DNA of 64,000 nucleotides from Mariprofundus erugo (lineage in GTDB: Bacteria > Pseudomonadota > Zetaproteobacteria > Mariprofundales > Mariprofundaceae). Positions 7,643 through 16,874 of the stretch are shown piece by piece. Each line of letters opens with the position of its first letter. Positions within the stretch are counted from its first letter, which is position 1. A program made the position numbers and the translations under genes. The stretch is from contig NZ_VBRY01000004.1 in the NCBI RefSeq assembly GCF_005818865.1, positions 124,001 through 188,000 on the forward strand. The letters are read 5' to 3'. The notes under the pieces were generated by a model that made no database searches, had not been told where the DNA came from, and worked only from the letters and a program-made list of their open reading frames with translations.

Positions 7643-8846
7643 GATTCATCCTTATCTGCTCATCGGCCAGAAGCAGCTCCCTGACCACAGCATCATTTTT
7701 TTCACGCTCCCGCATCGCAGCCAGGGCCGTGAGGAGCGTATCCCGACAGTCGCGATCTGCCAGCTGCGCCAGTGCCCACACGGCATGGCCGCGTATCAAA
7801 GGCTCCGGATCCCCGGTGACCGCCAGCAATGAAGGCACGAAGGTACGGTTGCCCGAATTACCCATGGCGATACATACATTGCGCAACAACTTGCTGCGCC
7901 TGCTGCGTCGCACAGGTGATTTTGCAAAACGGAGACGGAATCCATCCTCATCCAGTCGCAGCAGACTAGCCAGTTCCGGCAAATGATTCTCCCCGCGGGG
8001 TGTAAGGTGATCCACTGCCAGCCCGCCAAACCCGGCCGCATGAGCGTTCCACGGGCATACCATCTGACAATCATCGCACCCATAGATGCGATTGCCCATC
8101 AACGGCCGCAACGCATGCGGAATAAATCCGTCAAACTCGATTGTCAGGTAGGAGATACAACGACGGGCATCAACGATGTACGGGGCAACAATGGCTCCGG
8201 TCGGACAGCCACTGATACAGGCACTGCAGCTTCCACAGTGATTGCTCGCCGCCAAATCGGGCAAAAGTTCGGCCGTCGTAAAAATCTCGCCCAGCAAAAA
8301 CCATGAACCAAGCTGACGGTCAATCGTCAGTGAATGCTTCCCCTGCCAGCCAAGCCCCGACGCCCCGGCCAGCGCATGCTCAAGCACCGGCGCTGTATCG
8401 ACGTAAATGCGCTGATCGAATGGCCCCAGCAACCCGTCAAGATCGCGGGCCAGCGCCTTCAGCCGTTTTTTCATCACATCATGATAGTCATCACCATGGG
8501 CATATGCTGATATCACACCCTTATCAGCAACCGCTGCAGCTTCATCCGGGCGGTATGCAGGCGGTGAATAGCGCATGGCCAGCGTTACCACCGAGCGCAC
8601 ACCATCAAGCATGGAAGCAGGGTCCATACGTCGCTGCAACCGGACCTCTTCCGCCATCCATGCCATCTCCCCCTGCATCCCCTGCTCAAGCCAGTGCTGC
8701 AGCGCATCTGTATGACGGGATTCAATGACCGGCCGGGTAATCCGGCACAGGGCAAACCCATGCTCAACCGCTTTGGCACGGATACGTGCAGTCATGGCAA
8801 GCGTCCATGCCCCGCCCGCAACCGATGCATCTGTCTGCCCGGACAC
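7629..8846 (-). CDS. queG: epoxyqueuosine reductase
   Basis: QueG reduces epoxyqueuosine to queuosine in tRNA anticodons using cobalamin and two 4Fe-4S clusters. The protein shows YVDTAPVLEHALAGASGLGWQGKHSL, the first cluster CGSCSACISGCPTGAI, then DARRCISYLTIE, and the second cluster in NRIYGCDDCQMVCPWN. HEAT-like repeats follow to the C-terminus (about 300-405). The GTG at 8846 is preceded by GAGGTAGG and lies 4 bp from the kinase stop; an ATG at 8795 would give 388 residues and align equally well with the family's usual N-terminus. Its position after a sensor kinase is probably only operon extension. Confidence 0.93.
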   Translation of the reverse strand: MSGQTDASVAGGAWTLAMTARIRAKAVEHGFALCRITRPVIESRHTDALQHWLEQGMQGEMAWMAEEVRLQRRMDPASMLDGVRSVVTLAMRYSPPAYRPDEAAAVADKGVISAYAHGDDYHDVMKKRLKALARDLDGLLGPFDQRIYVDTAPVLEHALAGASGLGWQGKHSLTIDRQLGSWFLLGEIFTTAELLPDLAASNHCGSCSACISGCPTGAIVAPYIVDARRCISYLTIEFDGFIPHALRPLMGNRIYGCDDCQMVCPWNAHAAGFGGLAVDHLTPRGENHLPELASLLRLDEDGFRLRFAKSPVRRSRRSKLLRNVCIAMGNSGNRTFVPSLLAVTGDPEPLIRGHAVWALAQLADRDCRDTLLTALAAMREREKNDAVVRELLLADEQIRMNHEYT

Positions 8847-8850
8847 GGAC

Positions 8851-11070
8851 CTACCTCAGCAACACACGTGAAACCTCGGCACACAGATCGCCTGCATGAT
8901 AAGGCTTGCTGACAAAACCGTCATAACGCAACTCCCCTTCATCCGCATCCAGGGTCGTCTCACTGTAACCGGTCAGAATCACCACCTTCATTGCATCATA
9001 GCGATTGCGAATCGCCCGCAGCGTCTCCAGTCCGCCGATACCGGGCATATTCATATCCAGCAGAACGAGATCAGGCCTGACGACACCTGCGGCCAGCACC
9101 TCCAGTGCCTCCTCACCGCTGGCCACCGTATGCACCTCAAGGCCGGAGCTTTCAAGCACACCGGCCCCCACCTCGCGCAACAGTTCTTCATCATCCACCA
9201 GCAGCACACAGCCGCTGATCGCCGGTAGTTCCGGATGCAGTGGCTCGCTCTGCTCAGCCGCCTTTTCCGGCTCCTCATAGAGCGGCAGCGAGATTTCGAA
9301 CGATGTCCCCTTGCCGGGCGCAGAATCCACCGCGATCTGTCCGCCAAGTTTTTCGACAATACCATACACCATGGCCAGACCGAGACCGGTTCCCTTGCCC
9401 GTTTCCCTGGTGGTGAAAAACGGCTCGAAAATTCGCTTCATCACCGTGTCGGTCATACCGACACCGGAGTCCACGACACGAATCACCGCCCGACCACCCT
9501 TCAGGCGCCCCATCAGTGACAAGCGGCCACCATCAGGCATGGCATGCAACCCGTTAATGGCAAGGTTCATCAACACCTGATGCAGCTGCCCCGGATCACC
9601 GGTCACCCTCAATCCCTGGTGGCATTCTACCGACACATGCACGCGACGATCACAGGTCTCCCTGATCAGACCTGCCACCTCATCCAGCAGTGAACAAATC
9701 TCGACTGTTTCACGGCGCATGGTGCCCTTGCGGGCAAAACCAAGAAGGTTGCCGGTCAGCTCGGAGGCTCGCTTGGCCGCCTGCATGATCCGCTCGGCAT
9801 AATGCTGACTCCGCACATCATCACTGATCACATGCCTGACCAGCAGATCGGCATTACCAAGAATGATGGCAAGAAGGTTATTAAAGTCATGCGCAATGCC
9901 GCCGGCCAGCTGCCCTACCGCCTCCATTTTCTGAGCCTGCATCAGGTTGTGTTCCAGCACCTTGAACTCGGTCAGATCCTGAATCACACCCTCAACGCCC
10001 AATGGATGCCCTTCACTGTCGGTTACCAGGCGGGCGTGCAGCAGACACTGCAGCACACCGCGATCATGCGACATCATCTGCACATCACGACTGACAATAC
10101 TCTCTTCACGTAACAGCTCGGCCACCAGCAGGTCCCGATCGCCATGGGTTCTGAACAGTTCGGTGGTACGCCGGATATGTTCAAGCATCTCCGGCTCGGT
10201 CTCATAACCGAACATCCGGGCCATGGCCGGATTACACTGACGTATCGTGCCATCGATGTCCGCCATATACATGGCAACGGGGATATGAACAAACAGCTCC
10301 CTGAAGCGCCGCTCGGACATCGCCAGCGCCATGGTATGAGCCTCGATGGCATGACGATTTCCGGCGAGCGAATCGGTCATGCGGTTAAAGCCAATGGCGA
10401 TACGGGCCAGAGGCTCTGGAATATCGGCGTTGATGGTAACATCCAGCCGGCCATCGGCCACCGCATCCACGGCGTAAACCAGTTCATTAAGCGGACGGCC
10501 CAGCTGCCTGATCGCCAGCCATGCCATCCACCAGAAGAGCAGCAACAGCACAATACTGATCACCGCCGAAGTCATCAGTGCAGATGACAGAGCACCATTG
10601 ACGACGGCACGGGAAAGCGTCAACACGCTGTAACCGATCACCTCACCACTTTTGGTGTGCATGGCGGCAATGACCCGCTCCTGTTTACCCCCATTGATTG
10701 TTTCATAGAGCAGCCCCGACTGAAAAGAGGCCGTCAACTGAGATACGGTTAACGGTTCATGGCTGCCCTTGATCTGAATCATGCGCTGCCCGCTGGCATC
10801 ATAGATATCCACGGCCAACACATCCGGAATTGCAACCACACTGGCAGCACCGTCACGGACGAAGTCCGTTTCACCGAGCTGCACACCGAGCTGGATACCC
10901 TGCTCAAGACCTGCCGACAATGAGCGCCCGTTTTGCTGCAACATTGTTTCCAGCGAGTTACTTTCGGTCCACCAGATCACCGCAAAGAAGGCCAGAAAAA
11001 CCGCGGCTGCAGCGAGGGTCAGAGCCACATACAGGCGCCCCGTCAGCGAGAGATGACGATTGTTGTGCAT
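8851..11070 (-). CDS. hybrid sensor histidine kinase, periplasmic-sensor/HAMP/PAS type
   Basis: The 739-residue membrane kinase has TM1 (about 12-32), a periplasmic sensor of roughly 140 residues, TM2 (about 170-192), a HAMP linker (PLNELVYAVDAVADGRLDV), a PAS domain (about 255-375), a HisKA box GGIAHDFNNLLAIILGNADLL, and an HATPase domain with LMNLAINGLHAMPDGG, DSGVGM and TGLGLAMVYGIV. The C-terminal receiver has VLLVDDEELL and a phospho-Asp in LVLLDMNMPG. The start overlaps the stop of the binding-protein gene as TAATG, so the two are coupled. The third partner is the TonB receptor gene, which suggests that the kinase senses a ligand presented by the periplasmic protein. The C-terminal receiver lacks an output domain, so a separate regulator must act elsewhere. 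Confidence 0.93.
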   Translation of the reverse strand: MHNNRHLSLTGRLYVALTLAAAAVFLAFFAVIWWTESNSLETMLQQNGRSLSAGLEQGIQLGVQLGETDFVRDGAASVVAIPDVLAVDIYDASGQRMIQIKGSHEPLTVSQLTASFQSGLLYETINGGKQERVIAAMHTKSGEVIGYSVLTLSRAVVNGALSSALMTSAVISIVLLLLFWWMAWLAIRQLGRPLNELVYAVDAVADGRLDVTINADIPEPLARIAIGFNRMTDSLAGNRHAIEAHTMALAMSERRFRELFVHIPVAMYMADIDGTIRQCNPAMARMFGYETEPEMLEHIRRTTELFRTHGDRDLLVAELLREESIVSRDVQMMSHDRGVLQCLLHARLVTDSEGHPLGVEGVIQDLTEFKVLEHNLMQAQKMEAVGQLAGGIAHDFNNLLAIILGNADLLVRHVISDDVRSQHYAERIMQAAKRASELTGNLLGFARKGTMRRETVEICSLLDEVAGLIRETCDRRVHVSVECHQGLRVTGDPGQLHQVLMNLAINGLHAMPDGGRLSLMGRLKGGRAVIRVVDSGVGMTDTVMKRIFEPFFTTRETGKGTGLGLAMVYGIVEKLGGQIAVDSAPGKGTSFEISLPLYEEPEKAAEQSEPLHPELPAISGCVLLVDDEELLREVGAGVLESSGLEVHTVASGEEALEVLAAGVVRPDLVLLDMNMPGIGGLETLRAIRNRYDAMKVVILTGYSETTLDADEGELRYDGFVSKPYHAGDLCAEVSRVLLR

Positions 11071-11933
11071 TACTCGCGCCCTCTGACCACGCTGTCAGGC
11101 GTACGGATACTCAGGCGCATGTGCGCCGGATGCTCGAGCGGAATCCCTGCTGCCACGGCACCGGCCAGAATCCTGTTGGCCATCACCGCAGCCTGCTGGC
11201 CGATCTGATGGACATCGGGCGTCCATGCCAGCAGTGCGCCGGCCCGAACATATTTTTCCGACAGTCCAACCAGGGTTTTGCCCTTTTTGGCCAGCGCAAA
11301 CAGCAACCGGAGTGTATCAGGCGCCACACTCTTGTACTCCATCTGCATCCAGTAACAGTCGGCCCCCTTCATCTGGTTATTCATCTCCGTCCAGATATCA
11401 CCTTCAGGCCAGGCACGGGCGGCAAGCAGCAACCCCCGCTTTTTGAACAACTCCGCTGCCTCTTTGACATAATCACCGGAATATTCGGGGTTATAGTAAC
11501 TAAGTACCATGGCTCCCGGTGCCAACAAACGCGAAAGCTCATCGGCAACCATCTGCGGGGCCGGACGCAAATCAATACCGGTCAGAGGAATCCGCTGCTG
11601 CAGTTTGGCACGAATCGTCATCGACATGACAGAAAGGACAGGAATACGAATATCTTCCTGTAAGGCCGCCTGCAATGCATCCTCGCCCACCACAATCAGC
11701 AAATCCGGCTTGCGCTCGACAATACGCTGCAGCTGAGCCACCTCCTCGCTGATATCCCCGTTCTCGACACCCGAGAACAGACGCACATCATCCGCTCGCA
11801 GCCCCTGCTGTATCGCCTGCACCGCTTCCACATGCGGCCTGTGCCTTTCCGATAAAAGCACATCCACCTCAACGGCATTCACCATGGGCACTGCCAGCAA
11901 CAGCAGCACCGAAAACAGTAGCAACCTTCTCAT
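11070..11933 (-). CDS. periplasmic ABC-type substrate-binding protein without a transporter
   Basis: The protein (287 residues) has a signal peptide (MRRLLLFSVLLLLAVPMVNA) and two Rossmann-like lobes, as in the TrpX/YtfQ-like 'ABC transporter substrate-binding' family: LQRIVERKPDLLIVVGEDALQAAL, IRIPVLSVMSMT, MVLSYYNPEYSGDYVKEAAELFKKRG, and LLFALAKKGKTLVGLSEKYVRAGALLAWTPDVHQIGQQAAVMANRILAG. No permease or ATPase is encoded nearby. It lies 3 bp after the TonB-receptor gene and is translationally coupled to the hybrid kinase, so a sensory role is more likely than transport. The ligand is unknown. Confidence 0.85.
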   Translation of the reverse strand: MRRLLLFSVLLLLAVPMVNAVEVDVLLSERHRPHVEAVQAIQQGLRADDVRLFSGVENGDISEEVAQLQRIVERKPDLLIVVGEDALQAALQEDIRIPVLSVMSMTIRAKLQQRIPLTGIDLRPAPQMVADELSRLLAPGAMVLSYYNPEYSGDYVKEAAELFKKRGLLLAARAWPEGDIWTEMNNQMKGADCYWMQMEYKSVAPDTLRLLFALAKKGKTLVGLSEKYVRAGALLAWTPDVHQIGQQAAVMANRILAGAVAAGIPLEHPAHMRLSIRTPDSVVRGRE

Positions 11934-11936
11934 TAC

Positions 11937-13865
11937 TTAATACGCATAAGAGAGCGAAAGCATAAACTGACGCTCATATATCGGCAGATCCGACATCGTC
12001 GGTGTCGCAAGCGGACTGTATATCTTGTGATTAAACAGATTCTTCACAGAAAAGCTTGCACTGGGCCCTGCCACCGGGTTGCCGGTACGCATGGCCAGAT
12101 CAGCCACCCATGTAGGGGCGAGTGCAGGCCGGGGATCTCCCAAAGCACGCTGCTGGGAGCCTGTCCACTGTACATCTCCGTGCAGATGCGTATCAAATGG
12201 CAGCGGTGCATCACCACTGATGCGCACCATCTGATTGGGTACACCGGGCAATTTCTGACCGGTGGAGCTGTTACTACCGGTTTGCCAGGTATAGAACAGC
12301 GAGCCGTACAATCCTTTCTGCACATCGGCACGCAGCTCTATCTCCACCCCTTTCAAATCCGTACGACCGGCATTAATGGTCAGCGGACTTGGAGCAATCC
12401 GGGCGATCTGGCGATTGTAACGGCTATAGTAGATGTTGCTGTCCAGATGCCAGATACCATCATGGGCTGATCCGCCCAGCTCAAAGGTATCGACTGTTTC
12501 AGGTCGAATGGCCGTATTGCCGACAATGGACGGGTTATTGCTTGAGTAAAGCTCGATAAAATTGGGCGCACGGAATGCATGCCCGTACATCGCCTTGATA
12601 TCGAGCATATCCGACGGGCTCCAGATAGCGGCAAAACGGGGCGAGAAGTGGCTGCCGACATCAGAGTAGCGCTCCATGCGCAGACCGGTGGTAAGGGTCA
12701 GTTGTGAAACAGGAGACCACTCGTTCTGGATCACCAGTGCCGGCACCTGTCGCACGGCATTACGGTTGTGATTGAGCGTCGCTGAAACATCCACCCCGTT
12801 GTTATAGGTGCGTACACCATACTGCCGGATATGGTCATAGCCCAGACTGAGCGTCCACTCCTGCTTTTTCCAGCCACGGTAATGCAACAGCCCGCGCCCG
12901 GTGAGGGTCAGATCCTTCACCTGTGAGCGAACAGTCAGTGCCCCCCCGTACAACTGCCAGTTCGGATCCAGGTTAAACAGATCGGCATCCGTACGCAGCT
13001 CTGCATCCCAGTCATCGCCCTCCTGCTTCCAGGTCAGGGCCGCCACACTCTGACGGATGGCAATATCGGTACTGTGATCAATCTGGTTGGTACCATCAAG
13101 CAACGAGCCCCTGCGCTTGTTGGCCTGCATGGCAAACAGTGACCAGTTTCCGGACGAGTACGATAAAAAACCAGACTGCTGGCGACGCCAGAAATTGGTA
13201 GTACCGCTCGCCCCCACAGCATCCCGTGCCACCGGCAAACGGCTGCCATGGGTGGATGATGCATCCAGACTCAGCATCACCTTCTGCTCGGCGTTATTGT
13301 TACCGGTGGTGATATGGCCACGCTGCAGACCGTTATTACCGGCTGAAACTGACGCCCGCGAGCTATGTAACCCATCGGCAGTATTGGTAATGACATGAAT
13401 CACCGCAGCCATGGCATTGGAACCATACAGAGCTGATCCGGGACCACGGATAATTTCAATCCGGCGCACATCATCGAGCGGAAACTCATCAAAAAGATAG
13501 TTCCATGAGCCGGAATAAGGGTTATTCACGCGATGGCCGTTAATCAGCAGCAGGGTTTTTTCCGCCTCGGTGGTTTTAAGGCCGCGTACGGTCAGGGTAT
13601 TGCTGGTACCGAAATCCTGAGGGTAGCTGATACCAAGTCCGGGTACCGTTTCCAATGCATCAATCAGGGTATGGGCACCCATATCACGAATCTGTTGCTC
13701 GGTAATCACAGTGACAATGGCCGGAGCCTGCCCCAGTGCCCGCTGCGACTCGGTCGCCGTAATGACGCTATCCTGCTCATCAAAAAGAAGATCGACCGGT
13801 GTTTCCGCCCTTGCAGGTGCGGCAGCAGCCAGCATGATCAACAAGCAGCCAGGCTTCCATACCAT
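11937..13865 (-). CDS. TonB-dependent outer-membrane receptor (CirA/BtuB-like)
   Basis: The 642-residue protein has a signal peptide, then a plug domain (about 45-150) with SVITATESQRALGQAPAIVTVI, TLIDALETVPGLGI, LTVRGL and RRIEIIRGPGSALYGSNAMAAVIHVIT. A beta-barrel of about 490 residues ends in the aromatic SLSYAY. The TonB box is probably around DSVITAT. The start at 13865 was chosen because it gives a clean signal peptide and has a G-rich ribosome site; the longer frame would overlap the upstream non-coding gap. These proteins import siderophores, cobalamin or other large ligands, and the substrate cannot be told. It begins the tonB-receptor/binding-protein/kinase set. Confidence 0.92.
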   Translation of the reverse strand: MVWKPGCLLIMLAAAAPARAETPVDLLFDEQDSVITATESQRALGQAPAIVTVITEQQIRDMGAHTLIDALETVPGLGISYPQDFGTSNTLTVRGLKTTEAEKTLLLINGHRVNNPYSGSWNYLFDEFPLDDVRRIEIIRGPGSALYGSNAMAAVIHVITNTADGLHSSRASVSAGNNGLQRGHITTGNNNAEQKVMLSLDASSTHGSRLPVARDAVGASGTTNFWRRQQSGFLSYSSGNWSLFAMQANKRRGSLLDGTNQIDHSTDIAIRQSVAALTWKQEGDDWDAELRTDADLFNLDPNWQLYGGALTVRSQVKDLTLTGRGLLHYRGWKKQEWTLSLGYDHIRQYGVRTYNNGVDVSATLNHNRNAVRQVPALVIQNEWSPVSQLTLTTGLRMERYSDVGSHFSPRFAAIWSPSDMLDIKAMYGHAFRAPNFIELYSSNNPSIVGNTAIRPETVDTFELGGSAHDGIWHLDSNIYYSRYNRQIARIAPSPLTINAGRTDLKGVEIELRADVQKGLYGSLFYTWQTGSNSSTGQKLPGVPNQMVRISGDAPLPFDTHLHGDVQWTGSQQRALGDPRPALAPTWVADLAMRTGNPVAGPSASFSVKNLFNHKIYSPLATPTMSDLPIYERQFMLSLSYAY

Positions 13866-13977
13866 AGCGCCCCCCCGATTCCCGTGTTTAAACCCCTTTC
13901 GCATAGTACGATTTCCCCTTGAACAAGCAAGTGCCTGTTGATGCTGCTTGCTGCCCCACAGCAAGCTCATATCCATA

Positions 13978-15021
13978 TCACTGCCGATACTGCGCATAGC
14001 GGAAGCGCTTGCTTCCTCTCTTCACCTGTTTGCAGGCACCATCGGCAAGTTCGACAGCACCATCATCATAGAGCACGGTCACCGTGCCAGCGCGCACAAC
14101 CAGTGCTTCCGGCGCCGAGCCCGGACCGGCATCCAGCTTGCTGAGCAGAACCGGTGGCGTCTCCTGATGCGGATGCCACTGATACAACCTGAACGGACCA
14201 CCGGCAGCGGCTCTTCCGGCGATAATAAGCATACGCCCCTTATCGGCATCATATGCCATATCGCGCAGCCCCAGCCCGCCAAGATCAAGCAGCTGCGGCA
14301 ATCCGAACCGTGCCCTCACACCACTCCCGCGCATCAATGCGGCCGGATTTTTCAACTCAAGTACCACCGCCTTGCCTTCAATAAGCGGGTTACGCAAACC
14401 GATCAACAGCGATTGCTCCTGCGGCCATGCGGCCAGTGCCTCGATATTCACCCCGTCCCGTTTCGGAGCCAGCGCCTTAACCCGTTTTTGGTCAAGCCTG
14501 GCCGCCCGCTCCAGAGCACGCATCACGACTGTGACCTCTGCACGGTCTGAATCCCAGCTTTGTGCATCAAGCGCATCCTGCAGCAGCCGACTGTAACTGC
14601 CTCCCCAGGAGAGGCTCACCGCTGATAATGGTGACTCACTGACGAGATCCGTGGCAAACAACCGGTAACGATTCGGATGCAGCACGCCTTTACCATTGCG
14701 CCCGTGAGAGGTGATCCAGTAGATCCGCTGCCCCAATCTGGCGGCCCCTTCAATATCGCTCTCCCGATCAGGTTCCGGGAGCTTCATCCCGGCAGTAAAA
14801 TCAAACTGCGCGAGCGGCCCGTGGACATGCCCGTTCATCGCATAAAGCTGCAGTCGATCGCCCTCATCTTCTCCGACCAGAATCCCGTTCTGCCCCACTG
14901 CAACGGCGGCCGAAGCGTCACACACTCCGGAGAAGTAACCTTCGCCGGAGAATGCAATTGACTGAAAAGAAATCATAATTACTGCAAAAACAAAAGAAGA
15001 AACAGACCACCCCATCAGCAT
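13978..15021 (-). CDS. exported DUF3616 family protein
   Basis: This is a 347-residue protein with a hydrophobic N-terminus (SSFVFAVIMISFQSIAFS) consistent with export. The diagnostic stretch SDIEGAARLGQRIYWITSHGRNGKG (about residues 87-112) and the later FGLPQLLDLGGLGLRDMAYDADKGRMLIIAG match the DUF3616 family, a beta-propeller-like group of unknown function. No enzyme motif is seen. It is separated from the TonB-receptor gene by 112 bp and from the upstream exonuclease by 44 bp, so membership of the same transcript is likely but not shown. A second ATG at 15015 is also a possible start. Confidence 0.8.
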   Translation of the reverse strand: MLMGWSVSSFVFAVIMISFQSIAFSGEGYFSGVCDASAAVAVGQNGILVGEDEGDRLQLYAMNGHVHGPLAQFDFTAGMKLPEPDRESDIEGAARLGQRIYWITSHGRNGKGVLHPNRYRLFATDLVSESPLSAVSLSWGGSYSRLLQDALDAQSWDSDRAEVTVVMRALERAARLDQKRVKALAPKRDGVNIEALAAWPQEQSLLIGLRNPLIEGKAVVLELKNPAALMRGSGVRARFGLPQLLDLGGLGLRDMAYDADKGRMLIIAGRAAAGGPFRLYQWHPHQETPPVLLSKLDAGPGSAPEALVVRAGTVTVLYDDGAVELADGACKQVKRGSKRFRYAQYRQ

Positions 15022-15065
15022 GACACAGCAACGGGGAGCAATGCAATCATCACCCTGAAACCACC

Positions 15066-15992
15066 TCAGCCTGCATCAGGCAAAAACTCTCGAACGGAAT
15101 AACGATCCTGCGCCGAGATCTCTCTGGCAGAGTACGTCACCGCCCTGCCCGCATATACCGTCCCCCCCAGCCACAGCTCCTCAGCGGCCACATCGGTCAT
15201 GGCCACCACCTTGCTCCACACTCCCTTCTTCACATGACCGGAGCGATCGGTAAATGCAGCGTCGGCCAGCCAGTTATAACCCCGCTGTCTGAGTTGATCC
15301 TTCATTTCAAACGGAGCACCGATGGCGAAAAAGCGCTTGCTCTTCTCGCGCGCTTTCAGCAGCAACGCCTGCATGGCCCGCTGTCCGGATTGCGGTAGCT
15401 GCCGGGTTAACAGATGCAGCGTCGCCTGCGCATCGATCACTGCCCTGTGACCATCAAAAAAGTAACCCAGGCAAAAAGCGATATAATCGAGCTTCCTGCT
15501 TCCAATTCCCTCAGCCTGCCAGTCGATTTCCATCAATGTGCAGGCCCAGTTTTTCTCCCGTACCAACGGAAAACGGCGCTCAATCATCTGTCGATCAAAT
15601 GCCGCATTATGGGCAATCAGCAGGTCGGCCTGCGCCAGCCAGTGTGTGATCTCATCATCATTGAGGTGCTGACCGGCCACCATGGCATCGCTGATGCCCG
15701 TCAGCTGTTTGACCACATCACTTAACGGCTCACCCGGATCCTCAAAACCATCGTATGCATGCAGCACCTGATAGACCTGTCCGGAAGCAGCGTCATAGGA
15801 GAAAGCAACAAAACCAAGTTCGATGATTTTATCTCTGGCGGTATCAATACCTGTTGTTTCCGTATCAACAACCAGACCGATGCGTGCTGTTGATGGCGCG
15901 CCATCAAGATAACGGGCGGGCGGATTCAACCGCTCCAGCACACGATAGCGACCGCTCTTCTGTAAATGTTCTATTGCATCCGTATCATTCAT
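15066..15992 (-). CDS. DEDDh 3'-5' exonuclease (DnaQ-like)
   Basis: The 308-residue cytoplasmic protein has an exonuclease domain: Exo I VVDTETTGIDTARDKIIELGFVAF, Exo II LLIAHNAAFDRQMIERRF, and Exo III GHRAVIDAQATLHLL (His and Asp of DEDDh). This fold is used by the epsilon subunit of DNA polymerase III and by RNase T-like enzymes. The extra C-terminal 100 residues, with MKDQLRQRGYNWLADAAFTDRSGHVKKGVWSKVV, occur in a subset of DnaQ-like proteins; they resemble a small domain seen at the end of some DinG/exonuclease proteins. The start at 15992 avoids running into the upstream repeat. Substrate (DNA or RNA) is uncertain. Confidence 0.85.
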   Translation of the reverse strand: MNDTDAIEHLQKSGRYRVLERLNPPARYLDGAPSTARIGLVVDTETTGIDTARDKIIELGFVAFSYDAASGQVYQVLHAYDGFEDPGEPLSDVVKQLTGISDAMVAGQHLNDDEITHWLAQADLLIAHNAAFDRQMIERRFPLVREKNWACTLMEIDWQAEGIGSRKLDYIAFCLGYFFDGHRAVIDAQATLHLLTRQLPQSGQRAMQALLLKAREKSKRFFAIGAPFEMKDQLRQRGYNWLADAAFTDRSGHVKKGVWSKVVAMTDVAAEELWLGGTVYAGRAVTYSAREISAQDRYSVREFLPDAG

Positions 15993-16006
15993 ATCTATCC
16001 AACCAT

Positions 16007-16163
16007 TAAGGAAGCGCTGATTCATTCGGTGCTTCCGAGCGAGCCATGGACGGCTCGCCAAATCAGACGCGTAAGTGCCTGATTTGTAAGCAAAGACAAA
16101 ACAACGCTTTTGTCTTTGCGAACTGATTTTTGCCAGGATGGCAATAAATCAGCATCTCCTTAA
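16007..16163 (-). repeat. dispersed intergenic repeat, copy 2 (short form with terminal inverted repeats)
   Basis: This copy is bounded by inverted ends TTAAGGAAGCGCTGATT and AATCAGCATCTCCTTAA, so it looks like a miniature inverted-repeat element flanked by TTAA. The middle block of the full-length copies is missing; the outer parts (GCAAAGACAAAAGCG, ACAAATCAG..ACGCGTCTGATTTG) remain. A second copy of the TTAAGGAAGCGCTGATTCATTCGG end follows directly at 16160-16183. The rest, up to about 16390, shows no gene. Confidence 0.75.
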
Positions 16164-16392
16164 GGAAGCGCTGATTCATTCGGCGCCTGCGTACGGAAAC
16201 TGGCAATCACCGCAACCCGACGACACCACCAGATCGGAGGCCTTTGGCCACTCGGCTTACCTGGCGCTGTCTGTATCACTGACACGCGCCTGATGCGCCT
16301 CATCATTCGCATTGACAGACCGACATTGATGCCTGTTTCTGAACCATTATTTCATAAATAACAGAACGGCATCTGCAGTCGGCCATGGCATA

Positions 16393-16425
16393 GGCAGAAG
16401 CAGCTTACAAGGCACTGCTTCTGCC
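16393..16425 (-). terminator. hairpin after nusB
   Basis: A perfect 11-bp stem (GGCAGAAGCAG/CTGCTTCTGCC) with an 11-nt loop lies 12 bp after the nusB stop. No T-run follows on the minus strand, so termination is only likely. Confidence 0.45.
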
Positions 16426-16436
16426 GTGATCAGCCC

Positions 16437-16874
16437 TTATTTTTTATCTTTCACTTCATCCGGACGCAGTTGTCTTGCCAGGTTATCCAGCACACCATTG
16501 ATAAAACCGCGCGGTGCCTCACCGGCATAATCACGGGTCAGCTCAAGCGCTTCATTGATAATGACTCGATAAGGAATCTCCAGACGATTCTGCATCTCCC
16601 AGACGGCCAGACGGATCACATTGATCTCAACCTGGGCAACTGATCGCAAACTTCTGCCGCGCACAGCTGTTTTAATAATTTCATCGAGCGCATCCACATG
16701 ATCGGTAATCGCATATACAGCCTCACGCAGATATGCCTCATCCTGATCTTCCCGCTCTTCATGCTGCAAACGGGTCGCCAGCAGATCGGGAATCATACCA
16801 CCGTCCTGAGCTGCCGAACTCCATGCATACAATGTTTCCAGCGCCGATTCTCGCGCCTGATGACGATTCGCCAC
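16437..16874 (-). CDS. nusB: transcription antitermination factor NusB
   Basis: NusB binds boxA RNA with NusE (S10) in rRNA antitermination. The 145-residue helical protein shows the signatures RQARESALETLYAW, IIKTAVRGRSLRSVAQVEINVIRLAVWEM and IPYRVIINEALELTRDYAGEAPRGFINGVLDNLA. This last motif, with Asn-Glu-Ala and G-F-I-N-G-V-L-D, is diagnostic. Its start overlaps the ribH stop at 16874. The ribH-nusB adjacency is common in proteobacteria and has no metabolic meaning. A basic C-terminal tail (DEVKDKK) completes it. Confidence 0.95.
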   Translation of the reverse strand: MANRHQARESALETLYAWSSAAQDGGMIPDLLATRLQHEEREDQDEAYLREAVYAITDHVDALDEIIKTAVRGRSLRSVAQVEINVIRLAVWEMQNRLEIPYRVIINEALELTRDYAGEAPRGFINGVLDNLARQLRPDEVKDKK

